A DNA stretch of 36,882 nucleotides from Oscillospiraceae bacterium (lineage in GTDB: Bacteria; Bacillota; Clostridia; Saccharofermentanales; Fastidiosipilaceae), in assembly GCA_028704415.1 (NCBI GenBank), contig JAQWFM010000016.1, positions 1 to 36,882 on the forward strand, written 5' to 3'. Under the pieces are notes generated by a model. That model ran no database searches, was not told where the DNA came from, and saw nothing but the letters and a program-made list of their open reading frames with translations. Position 1 is the first letter of the stretch. Each line of letters begins with the position of its first letter. The position numbers and the translations under genes were made by a program. Below are positions 15,477 through 23,997 of the stretch, piece after piece.

Positions 15477-17816
15477 ATGCAATATCTTGATGGTGTTTGG
15501 CTTATTAATGAGGGCTATCAGGTCAGCTTTGCGCAGCAGATCTACGACGCGCGGATTGAACAGGGTCCGCAGGGCCAGCAGCTGACGCTTTATGCTCCAT
15601 TTCAAAAGGTGGAAAATGAGGGCGGGGTCCTGAATAACGGCCTGCTTACCGTGGAGATTTCCTCGCCGCTGGAGGACATCATCCGGGTGCGGCAGTATCA
15701 TCATCTGGGCACGGTCAAAACCCGCCCTGCGTTTCAGTGCCGCCAGGAGACCGTACCGGTTGAAATCAGCCAGGACGGCCCGACCTGGCGCTTTCGCAGC
15801 GGCAAAGCGACGCTGGTCATTCAAGCCGGACCGCCGCTAAGCTGGCGCTTTTGTTATGCGGATGAAACCCGCACTCAGATCAAACCGCGCGGACAGGTTT
15901 ATTTAACCGATCCACAGGGCCAGCCGCACAGCGCCACCCGTCTGAGTCTTGAGGTTGGCGAGCAGATTTACGGCCTGGGCGAACGCTTTTCCGCGCTGAT
16001 AAAAAACGGTCAGGCGGTCGACACCTGGAACCGTGACGGTGGAACGGGCACGACGCAGGCTTATAAATGTATACCTTTTTATATCAGCAGCCGCAGCTAC
16101 GGGGTGCTGGCAGACAGTCCTGACCGGGTTTCCTTTGAAATAGCCAGTGAAAAGGTATCCGATGTGCAGTTTTCGGTCCCTGGGGAAGAACTAAGCTATT
16201 GCTTTATTGGCGGAGCGGATATGAAAGCGGTCCTCAGCCGTTACTGTGATCTGACCGGCCATCCGGCCAGGCTGCCGGCCTGGTCCTTTGGTCTCTGGCT
16301 GAGCACCTCCTTTTTGACGGATTATGATGAAAAAACCGTCCTGGATTTTGTTGACGGCATGGCACAGCGGGATATCCCCCTGGAGGTTTTCCATTTTGAC
16401 TGCCGCTGGATGAAATCCTTTGAGTGGTGCAACTTTTTGTGGGACAAGTCTAAATTTCCGGATCCGGTGAGGATGCTGCGGCGGCTGCATGAAAAAGGGC
16501 TTAAGGTCTGTGTCTGGATCAATCCTTACATTGGCCAAAAGTCGCCGCTGTTTAAAGAGGGGCTGGAAAAGGGCTACTTTATTAAGCGACCGGATGGCAG
16601 CGTCTGGCAATGGGACCTGTGGGTGGCCGGGATGGGCATAGTGGATTTCACTAATCCGGAAGCCGTGCGCTGGTACCAGGGTCTGCTTAAACAGCTGACT
16701 GATATGGGCGTGGACTGCTTTAAAACCGACTTTGGCGAACGCATCCCCACCGACTGCGTTTACTATGATGGCTCAGATCCCCAGCGCATGCATAATTATT
16801 ACAGCTATCTTTACAACCAAACCGTATTTGAGCTGTTGCGCGAGCAAAAAGGAGACGGCCAGGCGGTGCTTTTTGCCCGTTCCGCAACGGTCGGCGGCCA
16901 GCAGTTTCCGGTCCACTGGGGCGGAGATTGTACGGCGGAATATGTCTCCATGGCGGAAAGCCTGCGGGCCGGGCTGTCGTTTGGACTGAGCGGCTTTGGC
17001 TACTGGAGTCACGATATCGGCGGGTTTGAGGACGGTTGTGAGCCGGATCTCTACCGGCGCTGGACTCAGTTTGGCTTGCTGTCCTCGCACAGCCGCTACC
17101 ACGGCAGTGGTATGTACAAGGTGCCCTGGCTTTACGGGCAGGAAGCAGTGGATAATACCAGGCTTTACACCAAATTGAAGCTTAAACTCATGCCTTATCT
17201 GATGCAGACGGCCTCTGCCGCCTGGCAGCAAGGCCTGCCGATGCTGCGCGCAATGGTGCTGGAGTTTCAGGAAGATGAAAACTGCCGTACTTTGGACCGC
17301 CAGTATATGCTGGGGTCGCAGCTACTGGTGGCTCCGGTCTTCAGCAGTGACAGCCGGGTCAGCTTTTACCTGCCGGGCCCTGGTGTTTGGACCCACCTGC
17401 TGACTGGCGAACGCCTGCAAGGCGGCCGCTGGTACAGTCGCTATTGCGCCGCGGACTGGCTGCCGTTATATGTCAGGCCAGGCAGCATCCTGCTGCTGGG
17501 CCATGAGAGCAGGCATCCGGATTATGACTATACCGTCGGCAGTGAGCTGCATGTCTATGCGGACCCGGCAGTCTGCGCTGCGGAAATAACCGTTGTAAAC
17601 AGCGTGGGAGCAAGCTGTGGGCAGGTAGCTTATACGTTACAGGATCAGCAGCTGGTGTTAAAGCAAAGCGGGCTGGCTCAATGTCAGTTATGCCTGCATG
17701 ACGCCGAGCACGGTGGGATTTACGGCGCCTATGAATACCTTAGGTTTTGGCAGGAGCAGGACTCGCCGCAGTCAACCGGTCGCAGCTGGACTTACCGCGG
17801 CCCGGTCAGCGTTTGA
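15477..17816 (+). CDS. yicI: Alpha-xylosidase, glycoside hydrolase family 31 (YicI type)
   Basis: Retaining exo-hydrolase releasing alpha-xylose from isoprimeverose and similar xyloglucan-derived oligosaccharides; no signal peptide, so intracellular. 779 residues from ATG 15477, close to E. coli YicI. The N-terminus MQYLDGVWLINEGY matches the family start, which is why this codon is chosen although the frame extends upstream; AAAGG sits 12 bp away. GH31 motifs: ILWIN-equivalent KVCVWINPYIGQKSPLF, the nucleophile in KTDFGERIPTD (D418) and the acid/base in HWGGDCTAEY (D484), then SMAESLRAGLSFGLSGFG and YWSHDIGGFE. Context (XylR, XylA, XylB) supports xylose release. The stop overlaps the convergent xylR stop by 11 bp. 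Confidence 0.93.
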   Translation: MQYLDGVWLINEGYQVSFAQQIYDARIEQGPQGQQLTLYAPFQKVENEGGVLNNGLLTVEISSPLEDIIRVRQYHHLGTVKTRPAFQCRQETVPVEISQDGPTWRFRSGKATLVIQAGPPLSWRFCYADETRTQIKPRGQVYLTDPQGQPHSATRLSLEVGEQIYGLGERFSALIKNGQAVDTWNRDGGTGTTQAYKCIPFYISSRSYGVLADSPDRVSFEIASEKVSDVQFSVPGEELSYCFIGGADMKAVLSRYCDLTGHPARLPAWSFGLWLSTSFLTDYDEKTVLDFVDGMAQRDIPLEVFHFDCRWMKSFEWCNFLWDKSKFPDPVRMLRRLHEKGLKVCVWINPYIGQKSPLFKEGLEKGYFIKRPDGSVWQWDLWVAGMGIVDFTNPEAVRWYQGLLKQLTDMGVDCFKTDFGERIPTDCVYYDGSDPQRMHNYYSYLYNQTVFELLREQKGDGQAVLFARSATVGGQQFPVHWGGDCTAEYVSMAESLRAGLSFGLSGFGYWSHDIGGFEDGCEPDLYRRWTQFGLLSSHSRYHGSGMYKVPWLYGQEAVDNTRLYTKLKLKLMPYLMQTASAAWQQGLPMLRAMVLEFQEDENCRTLDRQYMLGSQLLVAPVFSSDSRVSFYLPGPGVWTHLLTGERLQGGRWYSRYCAADWLPLYVRPGSILLLGHESRHPDYDYTVGSELHVYADPAVCAAEITVVNSVGASCGQVAYTLQDQQLVLKQSGLAQCQLCLHDAEHGGIYGAYEYLRFWQEQDSPQSTGRSWTYRGPVSV

Positions 17817-18954
17817 GCTTCAGCCGCTCCACGCCGTAAAACTGCTGCAGCACCAGATAAATGCCGCCGGCACCGGTACTGTCCAGATCATGCTGGGACG
17901 GCTGCAGCAGCTGGCCGTTAGGGATCCGGCAGCGCGGCGCGGCCGCGATCCGCGGTAAAAGATTGGGCAGGACGGTGGCCAGCCGGCTATGCAGGACCAC
18001 CGCCGCGGGGTCTGTTAAGCGGCAGACATTATTGAGCAAAATGGCCATGTAAGCCACAAATTGATTCAGACAATCCGCTGCGGCCGGTTGATCCGCCCGG
18101 CAGGCATTGAGAAACTGCTCAAAACTGGCGCCGGTGGCGCCGCTAAGCTCACGGTAACGGTCCAGCAAGGCCCGTTCCGAAGCATATTGCTCCACACAGC
18201 CGTAATTACCGCAGGGGCAAGGCTTGCCGCCGGGGACGGCGATCAGATGACCAATTTCACCGCTGAAGCCCTGCTGGCCGCTCTGGAGCCGCCCGTTTTG
18301 AATCAGACCGGCGCCAATGCCACTGTGGATACTGATGCTGATAAAATTATCCTGCGCCAAGCCTAAACCTAAATCACCCAGCGCGCAAAGATTGGCTTCA
18401 TTCATAAGATAAACGGGGCAGTGCAGACTGAGCTGCAGCGGCCCGGCCAGATCCAGTTCAGCCAGGTGATAATAAGGCGTGAACAAGATTCGGTTTTCAT
18501 AAACATTGCCGTGGATACCCAGGCATAGCCCCGCCAGCGGCCGCTCCGGCAGCTGCTGCAAAAACTGCTGCAGCGCTAACTGCAGCGCCGGCAAAAACGC
18601 ATCCCGCTGATAGACCGGGGCCGGCATGATCAACGGCGGGCCGCAGCTGCTGCCATCCAGCCAGGCGGCATAAAAGACCCATTCATCCGGCCGCAGATCA
18701 ATTGCCAGCGCCAGTCTGGTGCCGGCATTGATCTCCAGCAAAGTAGGCCTGCGGCCGGAGCGGCTTTGCCCGCTGCCGCTTTCTACAATCAGCTGCTGCG
18801 CCATGAGGTGGCTCACAATCTCAGAAATCGTGACCTTGTTCAGGCGGGTGCGCCGGGACAGCTGAGCCCGGGACAGCGGCTGCTGCAGCAGTAAGGTCTC
18901 CAACACCAGCGATTCATTGTGAGCGCGTATTTGAGTCTGACTATGTTTATTCAT
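17806..18954 (-). CDS. xylR: ROK family transcriptional repressor, XylR type
   Basis: 382-residue DNA-binding sugar sensor. Residues 10–70 form a winged helix (LLLQQPLSRAQLSRRTRLNK, VTISEIVSHLMAQQLI); residues about 75–380 are the ROK domain with GEIGHLIAVPGGKPCPCGN and YGCVEQYASE, i.e. the structural zinc ligands H236, C246, C248 and C253. The catalytic phosphate-binding DxGxT loop of ROK kinases is not conserved (AIDLRPDEW), which fits a repressor. Transcribed divergently from xylAB, with an operator-like site at 19172–19188; xylose as inducer is inferred from this context. Start ATG 18954 has only a weak A-rich ribosome binding site. Confidence 0.88.
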   Translation of the reverse strand: MNKHSQTQIRAHNESLVLETLLLQQPLSRAQLSRRTRLNKVTISEIVSHLMAQQLIVESGSGQSRSGRRPTLLEINAGTRLALAIDLRPDEWVFYAAWLDGSSCGPPLIMPAPVYQRDAFLPALQLALQQFLQQLPERPLAGLCLGIHGNVYENRILFTPYYHLAELDLAGPLQLSLHCPVYLMNEANLCALGDLGLGLAQDNFISISIHSGIGAGLIQNGRLQSGQQGFSGEIGHLIAVPGGKPCPCGNYGCVEQYASERALLDRYRELSGATGASFEQFLNACRADQPAAADCLNQFVAYMAILLNNVCRLTDPAAVVLHSRLATVLPNLLPRIAAAPRCRIPNGQLLQPSQHDLDSTGAGGIYLVLQQFYGVERLKLKR

Positions 18955-18990
18955 CTTTTTACTAAACCATTTGCATCCATATTTGATATG

Positions 18991-18999
18991 AGTATACCA
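18991..18999 (-). promoter_or_regulatory. Extended -10 promoter of xylR
   Basis: Minus strand TGGTATACT (18999–18991), about 35 bp upstream of the xylR start. No good -35. Confidence 0.45.
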
Positions 19000-19075
19000 C
19001 CTGTTGGCTGACTCCCGGTCTTAAAACCGATGGTTGCCGGTACTAAGTTCAGGACAAGCGAGCTGTTGACAGAAA

Positions 19076-19090
19076 TTTGGAGACTCCAAA
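19076..19090. promoter_or_regulatory. 15-bp perfect palindrome in the xylR–xylA gap
   Basis: TTTGGAG-A-CTCCAAA, 7-bp arms around one central base, 45 bp upstream of the xylA -35. A separate TTGACA lies just before it (19066–19071). Likely a regulator site; the regulator is unknown. Confidence 0.5.
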
Positions 19091-19134
19091 GCAAAAGCTG
19101 CCTCAATCTTCACAATTTATAACACAAAAATACC

Positions 19135-19162
19135 TTGACAACTAGATACATCCTGCTAAAAT
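19135..19162 (+). promoter_or_regulatory. Strong promoter of xylAB
   Basis: Perfect TTGACA (19135–19140), 16-bp spacer, TAAAAT (19157–19162) with extended TG at 19154–19155. Predicted transcription start near 19169, so the leader is about 80 nt. Confidence 0.8.
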
Positions 19163-19171
19163 CGAAGTGAA

Positions 19172-19188
19172 TTAGTTAATTAGACTAA
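19172..19188. promoter_or_regulatory. Candidate XylR operator
   Basis: TTAGT-N7-ACTAA, covering about +3 to +20 of the predicted xylA transcript. The half sites match the outer arms of known Gram-positive xyl operators (TTAGT...ACTAA), though the spacing here is shorter. Position fits repression by blocking initiation. Confidence 0.55.
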
Positions 19189-19250
19189 CAAATGAAACGG
19201 TCTATATTTCGTAATTAAGCAGGGGTAAATACCCCCAGGGAGGCAGTTAT

Positions 19251-20564
19251 ATGCAAGCATACTATCCTACGATTCCCAAGATTCGCTATGAAGGCGCCAA
19301 GTCAGATAATCCGCTGGCGTTCAAGTATTATGATCCTGAGGCGGTTGTGGCCGGCAAGTCTATGCGTGAGCAGCTGCGCTTTGCCATGAGTTACTGGCAC
19401 ACCATGGTGGCGGCGGGAACCGATATGTTTGGCGTCAATACCATGGACAAAAGCTATGGCTCCACCGATCCTATGACCCAGGCTGAGCATAAGGCGCATG
19501 CGGCTTTTGAACTGATGGATAAGCTGGATCTGGACTTTTTCTGCTTTCATGACCGTGACATCTCTCCGGAGGCAGATAATCTCAAGGAGACGGATGCCCG
19601 GCTGGATAAAATCACGGCTTTATTGAAGCAGCTGATGAAGGACTACCACAAAAAACTGCTGTGGGGCACGGCTAACCTGTTTGGCAATCCGCGCTACATG
19701 AACGGGGCGGGGACTTCGCCGTCTGCGGATGTCTATGCTTTTGCCGCCGCGCAACTGAAAAAAGCGGTGGAGATCACGGTTGAACTAGGCGGCAACGGCT
19801 ATGTGTTCTGGGGCGGTCGTGAAGGTTATGAGACGCTGCTGAATACGGACATGGCCTTTGAACTGGATAATATGGCCCGGCTGATGCATATGGTAGTGGA
19901 CTATGCCCGCAGCATTGGCTTTAAAGGTGACTTTTACATTGAGCCCAAGCCCAAAGAGCCTATGAAACATCAGTATGATTTTGATGCGGCCACCGCGCTT
20001 AATTTCCTGCGCGCCCATGATCTGCTGGGTGACTTCAAACTGAATATTGAAGCTAATCACGCCACTCTGGCTCAGCACACTTTCCAGCATGAGCTCAGAA
20101 CAGCCGCGGTCAACGGCGCTTTTGGCTCTGTAGACGCTAACCAGGGCGATCTGCTGCTGGGCTGGGATACAGATCAATTCCCCACCAATGTTTACGACAC
20201 GACGCTGGCTATGCTGGAGATCCTCAAAGCCGGCGGCTTTACCAACGGCGGCCTGAACTTTGACGCCAAAGCCCGTCGCGCGTCCAATACGGTTGAGGAT
20301 ATTTTCTATAGCTATATTGCTGGTATGGACGCTTTTGCGCTGGGCCTGCGCCTGGCGGATAAGGTACAGCAAGACGGTCGGCTGGACAAGTTTGTGGCTG
20401 AGCGCTATAGCTCGTTCCAAAGCGGCATTGGCAAATTGATTCTGGACGGCAAGGCTAGCCTGCCGGAACTGGAGGCCTATGCGCTGAAGCAAGGCGACGT
20501 TAAACCTCAAAGTGGCCGTCAAGAGTATCTGGAATCTATTTTGAACCAGATCATGTTTGGCTGA
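19251..20564 (+). CDS. xylA: Xylose isomerase
   Basis: Interconverts D-xylose and D-xylulose with two divalent metal ions; cytoplasmic tetramer. 437 residues, the length of class II enzymes. Catalytic and metal-site motifs: [13 protein letters not shown] (H100, D103), [38 protein letters not shown] (metal-bridging Glu), [23 protein letters not shown] and [15 protein letters not shown] at 19237–19243 precedes the ATG by 7 bp; a small GGGGTA/TACCCC hairpin (19222–19235) abuts that site and might modulate initiation. First gene of the xylAB operon. Confidence 0.97.
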   Translation: MQAYYPTIPKIRYEGAKSDNPLAFKYYDPEAVVAGKSMREQLRFAMSYWHTMVAAGTDMFGVNTMDKSYGSTDPMTQAEHKAHAAFELMDKLDLDFFCFHDRDISPEADNLKETDARLDKITALLKQLMKDYHKKLLWGTANLFGNPRYMNGAGTSPSADVYAFAAAQLKKAVEITVELGGNGYVFWGGREGYETLLNTDMAFELDNMARLMHMVVDYARSIGFKGDFYIEPKPKEPMKHQYDFDAATALNFLRAHDLLGDFKLNIEANHATLAQHTFQHELRTAAVNGAFGSVDANQGDLLLGWDTDQFPTNVYDTTLAMLEILKAGGFTNGGLNFDAKARRASNTVEDIFYSYIAGMDAFALGLRLADKVQQDGRLDKFVAERYSSFQSGIGKLILDGKASLPELEAYALKQGDVKPQSGRQEYLESILNQIMFG

Positions 20565-20595
20565 GGCTTTACTCAAGCCGCCAGCTTTTGTTAAC

Positions 20596-20643
20596 ACAGC
20601 CGTCTGTCACAGGTAGCGCCTAGCCCCTGAGGCAGACGGCTGT
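20596..20643 (+). other. Strong intercistronic hairpin between xylA and xylB
   Basis: ACAGCCGTCTG (20596–20606) pairs perfectly with CAGACGGCTGT (20633–20643); two further pairs and, after an A·A mismatch, CAGG/CCTG extend the stem inside. No T run follows, and the stem ends 6 bp before the AGGAGGGG of xylB, so it is not a terminator. It may stabilise the xylA transcript or affect xylB translation. Confidence 0.8.
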
Positions 20644-20661
20644 CCCGGTAGGAGGGGACTT

Positions 20662-22182
20662 ATGCGTTATGTGTTAGGGATTGATATTGGAACATCAGCC
20701 ACCAAAACCGGACTTTACCGGGAGGACGGCACTGAAGCCGCCCAGGCTGACGCAGCCTATCCGCTCTATCAGCCGCACAATGGCTGGGCGGAACAGGACC
20801 CTGAGGATTGGTGGGACGCGGTGGCTAAGACCATCCGGGAGGTACTGAAACAGTCCGGCGTACCGGCCACGTCAATTGCCGGGGTAGGCATGTCGGGGCA
20901 GATGCACGGACTGGTTATGCTGGATGAGCATCACCAGGTGATCCGGCCCAGCATCATTTGGTGTGATCAGCGCACGGGTGAAGAAGTGGCGTGGCTGAAT
21001 GAGCACGTTGGCCGAGACCGCCTGATTGAGTTGACCGCCAATCCGCCTGTAACCGGCTTTACCCTGGCAAAACTATTGTGGGTGCGCAACCATGAGCCGG
21101 ATCATTACGCGCGCTGCCGTAAAATATTACTGCCCAAGGACTACATCCGCTTCCGCCTGACCGGCCAATTCGCCACGGAGGTTTCCGATGCCTCGGGCAT
21201 GCAGCTGCTGGATGTCAGCCGGCGCAACTGGTCGCTGCCGCTGCTGAAGCAATTGGATATCGACCCGGATTTATTAGCCCCGGTTTATGAATCGCCCGTC
21301 GTTTCCGCCAGAGTGGATCAGGCTGGTTCTCAAGCCTGCGGCCTGCCGGTGGGTACTCCGGTAGTCGGTGGCGCCGGCGACAACGCCGCGGCCGCAGTAG
21401 GTACCGGCGTGGTGACTGAGGGGCGCGCCTTTACTACGATTGGGACGTCAGGCGTAGTCTTTGCTCATACGGATCAGATGAAAGTGGATCCGCAGGGGCG
21501 GGTGCACACCTTCTGCTGCGCGGTCCCCGGCGCCTGGCACATTATGTCCGTCACGCAAGGCGCCGGTCTCTCTTTGTCCTGGTTCAGGGATCAATTTTGC
21601 CAAAATCTGAGTACTGTCGCCGCCCAAAAAGGAGAATCGGTATACCGCCTGATGGATGAACTGGCCGCGGATATACCGGTGGGCTGTGACCGCCTGATCT
21701 ATCTGCCCTATTTGATGGGCGAACGGACCCCCTGGCTGGATCCGGACTGCCGCGGCGTCTTTTTTGGCTTGTCGGCTATGCATACCCAGGCACACTTGAT
21801 CCGGGCCGTGATGGAAGGGGTGACTTATTCACAGCTTGACGGTTTGAATATTATGCGTGGGCTGGACCTGCAGGTGGATGACATGCGGGCAACCGGCGGC
21901 GGCGCCAGTCCGTTTTGGCGGCAGATGCTGGCAGATGCTTATGGCTGCCCCGTCAGCCGTCTGGAACCAAATGGCGGACCGGCCTTGGGAGCCGCCATTC
22001 TGGCCGCAGTCGGAGCCGGGCTGTATCCGGATGTGCCGACCGCTTGTGCCCAAACCGTGCAGCTTGGCGCCTCCAGCCAACCGGATGCGGCAGCAACCCA
22101 GGCCTACCAAAAAACCTATCAGCTTTATGACCAGCTTTACCCGCTCTTGCAACCCGCTTTTGCTAAACTTAAGCAGCTTTGA
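20662..22182 (+). CDS. xylB: Xylulokinase
   Basis: ATP-dependent phosphorylation of D-xylulose to xylulose 5-phosphate for the pentose phosphate or phosphoketolase route. FGGY kinase of 506 residues: YVLGIDIGTSATKTGLY, GWAEQDPEDWW, the xylulokinase signature GVGMSGQMHGLV, catalytic base in VGGAGDNAAAAVGTG (D240), YLMGERTPW and RATGGGASPFWRQMLAD. ATG 20662 follows AGGAGGGG (20650–20657). It lies 97 bp after xylA with a stable hairpin between them. The end of the gene overlaps the -35 of the next promoter. Confidence 0.97.
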   Translation: MRYVLGIDIGTSATKTGLYREDGTEAAQADAAYPLYQPHNGWAEQDPEDWWDAVAKTIREVLKQSGVPATSIAGVGMSGQMHGLVMLDEHHQVIRPSIIWCDQRTGEEVAWLNEHVGRDRLIELTANPPVTGFTLAKLLWVRNHEPDHYARCRKILLPKDYIRFRLTGQFATEVSDASGMQLLDVSRRNWSLPLLKQLDIDPDLLAPVYESPVVSARVDQAGSQACGLPVGTPVVGGAGDNAAAAVGTGVVTEGRAFTTIGTSGVVFAHTDQMKVDPQGRVHTFCCAVPGAWHIMSVTQGAGLSLSWFRDQFCQNLSTVAAQKGESVYRLMDELAADIPVGCDRLIYLPYLMGERTPWLDPDCRGVFFGLSAMHTQAHLIRAVMEGVTYSQLDGLNIMRGLDLQVDDMRATGGGASPFWRQMLADAYGCPVSRLEPNGGPALGAAILAAVGAGLYPDVPTACAQTVQLGASSQPDAAATQAYQKTYQLYDQLYPLLQPAFAKLKQL

Positions 22183-22208
22183 GCCTCAATTGCTGGCGCG
22201 GGTATGAT
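22179..22208 (+). promoter_or_regulatory. Candidate promoter of the broken TPR regulator
   Basis: TTGAGC (22179–22184), 18-bp spacer, TATGAT (22203–22208), about 90 bp upstream of the ATG at 22301. Confidence 0.4.
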
Positions 22209-22217
22209 AAAGTGAAT

Positions 22218-22254
22218 AAGCCTGGCTTGAGCAAAGCGCTTCAGCCCCAGGTTT
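22218..22254 (+). other. Hairpin after xylB
   Basis: AAGCCTGG (22218–22225) pairs with CCAGGTTT (22247–22254), one G·U pair; inner TGAGC/GCTTCA partly paired. No real T run. Possible weak terminator of xylAB or a leader structure for the next transcript. Confidence 0.35.
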
Positions 22255-22300
22255 ATCCCCTGATCAACTGCTCCGGCAGTTTATGCAAAGGACGCGGCAT

Positions 22301-23800
22301 ATGCCTGAAATCGGATCAGATTCAGTTGAGATCGGCCGCCTGCTGCGGGCGCGCCGCCGGCAGGCCGGCTTGTCACAGCGGGAGCTGTGCCGGGGGCTTT
22401 GTACCCCGTCTTATTTATGAAAAATTGAAACTGGCCACAGCCAGCCGGCGCCGGACCTGCTGCAAGCCTTGTTCAGCCGTCTGCAGCTGCATCTGGAGTC
22501 GGGCCCGGGCTTTTTGACGCATGCCAGAGCGCTTATGGCCGCTTATGAGGAAGCCAGATTGTACGGCCGTCCCACCAGGCAGAGTTTTGAACAGCTTAAC
22601 TGCCAGGCCGACAGCTTGATTTATAGCCGGCTCAATACTGACTGGCGGTTTATCCGGCTGGACCACCAATTAGCCTAGCTGCGGCGGGCAGATGATGCCC
22701 GGCGCCTGGTTTATGCTCAGGTACAGCCCCCGCCTGCTTTAACGCCTGCGCCGTCGGCGGCCACAAGCGCCGGTGGGAGGGCCGGTACTCCGGCGGCAGC
22801 CACCGCAGCGGAAATCCTTGACTTGATCCGGATCAGCCCGGATTTTAGCCCTCAACAACAAATTCAATTATCCCTGGCGCTCCGGCAGGCGCTGCCGGAG
22901 CCAGTGGCGGCTATCCTGAAACCGGACAGCCGCTACCGCCAATGGCAGCAGACTGAGGCCTTGCGTCTGCTCCTGGCCGCTCAGACGCAAGGCTGCAGTC
23001 TCAGTCTGCTGACTTACCTTTACTACCTGTATGCGCAGGGCCGCTATGCTGCGCTGCAACCCTGGCTGCAGCGGGCGGTCAGCCAGGCTTTAGAGGAAGG
23101 CAACCTTTACCGTTTGGCTCAAGTCTACATGCTGCAAGGCTCAGCCTATGCCTGTCTTAATCATTGTGACTTAATGCTGCCTTGCTATACCAGAGCGCTA
23201 AACTTGCTGCAGGACAGCTGCTTTGCCGATCAGTCATTTATACTGTTGTACAACCTGGGGGCAACTTATTTAAATTTGGCGGATTATGCTGCGGCTGAGC
23301 GCTATTTAACGCAAGCGGCCAGTCAGCTTGGCACATTGCAGGCTGGTCAGCTAAATTACCAGGACCGTTTTTTGCTTTATCATAAGCTGGCGCTTTGCTA
23401 TCTGCGTCGGGGCAGCCCGGATCAAGCCAGGCCTTATTTCCGACAAATGCGGGAGCAGTTTGACCTGAGCCAAAACCCGGCAGATTGGCTGCGCCCGTTG
23501 ACGGCAGCAGATCTACTGCCAGTCTGGGCTCCGCCTAAGCGGCTGACCGAGCCCAACCGGCTGAACTGTCTCAGTGTGGAAGCGCTGATGTATGAAGCCT
23601 GTTTATGGGAAAGTCTGGCAGAGGGGCTTAAACTACCGGCTTTCCTTAATTTGATGACGGTGTTGCTGCAGCGCCTCCATACAGACCGGCATCCAGGCTT
23701 TAAGTTGTTTTACCAACCGCTTATGTTGAAAGCCTTGCGCCTGCAGCGGCGTTATAAAGACGCGCTGGATCTACTGGCGTCAGCCCAGCGCTACCAATAA
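22301..23800 (+). pseudogene. HTH–TPR transcriptional regulator (RRNPP/Rgg-like), interrupted by two in-frame stops
   Basis: One reading frame of 500 codons, broken by TGA at 22418–22420 and TAG at 22676–22678. No frameshift is needed anywhere. Codons 8–60 give an XRE-type HTH: EIGRLLRARRRQAGLSQREL then LCTPSYL*KIETGHSQPAPD, where the first stop replaces the usual Ser of SYLSKIE. A helical stretch follows to HQLA*LRRADDARRL, a Pro/Ala-rich linker (about 140–165) and several TPR-like helix pairs (for example YMLQGSAYACLNHCDLMLPCY, in two parts, and YNLGATYLNLADYAAAERYL). This layout resembles peptide-responsive RRNPP regulators. AAAGGA lies 8 bp before the ATG. Other genes here end in TGA and TAG, so both are true stops. 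Intact fragments are 22301–22420, 22421–22678 and 22679–23800. Confidence 0.82.
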
Positions 23801-23997
23801 GGCCGGAGCAAAAACCACCTGAAGCAACAGCTTCAAGCCTCCGCAATGTTGACTGTTACCCCCCAAACTGCCTGCTTTAAACCGGTGGTTGTAAGCAATA
23901 TGTCCCAACAATTGACCGCTCCTGTCCGCTCCCGGACTTTACACTTAGGCTGTAATTGTCAGTCAACTTGTGGATTGCCAGGGTACAGGAGGTCTTG

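Noticed and set aside
19191..19205. Catabolite-responsive (cre) site at TGAAACGG downstream of the xylA promoter
   Set aside because: The spacing between TG, AA and CG is one base short of the consensus and the second half is not matched.
19785..20597. 270-residue minus-strand ORF antisense to xylA
   Set aside because: Lies wholly within a certain xylose isomerase gene; no ribosome binding site or recognisable domain.
22418..22444. Selenocysteine read-through of the TGA in the TPR regulator (CTGGC/GCCAG hairpin starts 10 nt after the TGA)
   Set aside because: The stem is only 5 bp with no GU-bearing apical loop, the family residue at this site is Ser rather than Cys, and a second stop (TAG) follows.
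22301..23800. Alternative genetic code in which TGA or TAG is sense
   Set aside because: Clear genes in this window end in TGA (ATPase, ireB, ruvX, oppD), TAG (rnr, yitT) and TAA (secG, oppA), so all three act as stops.
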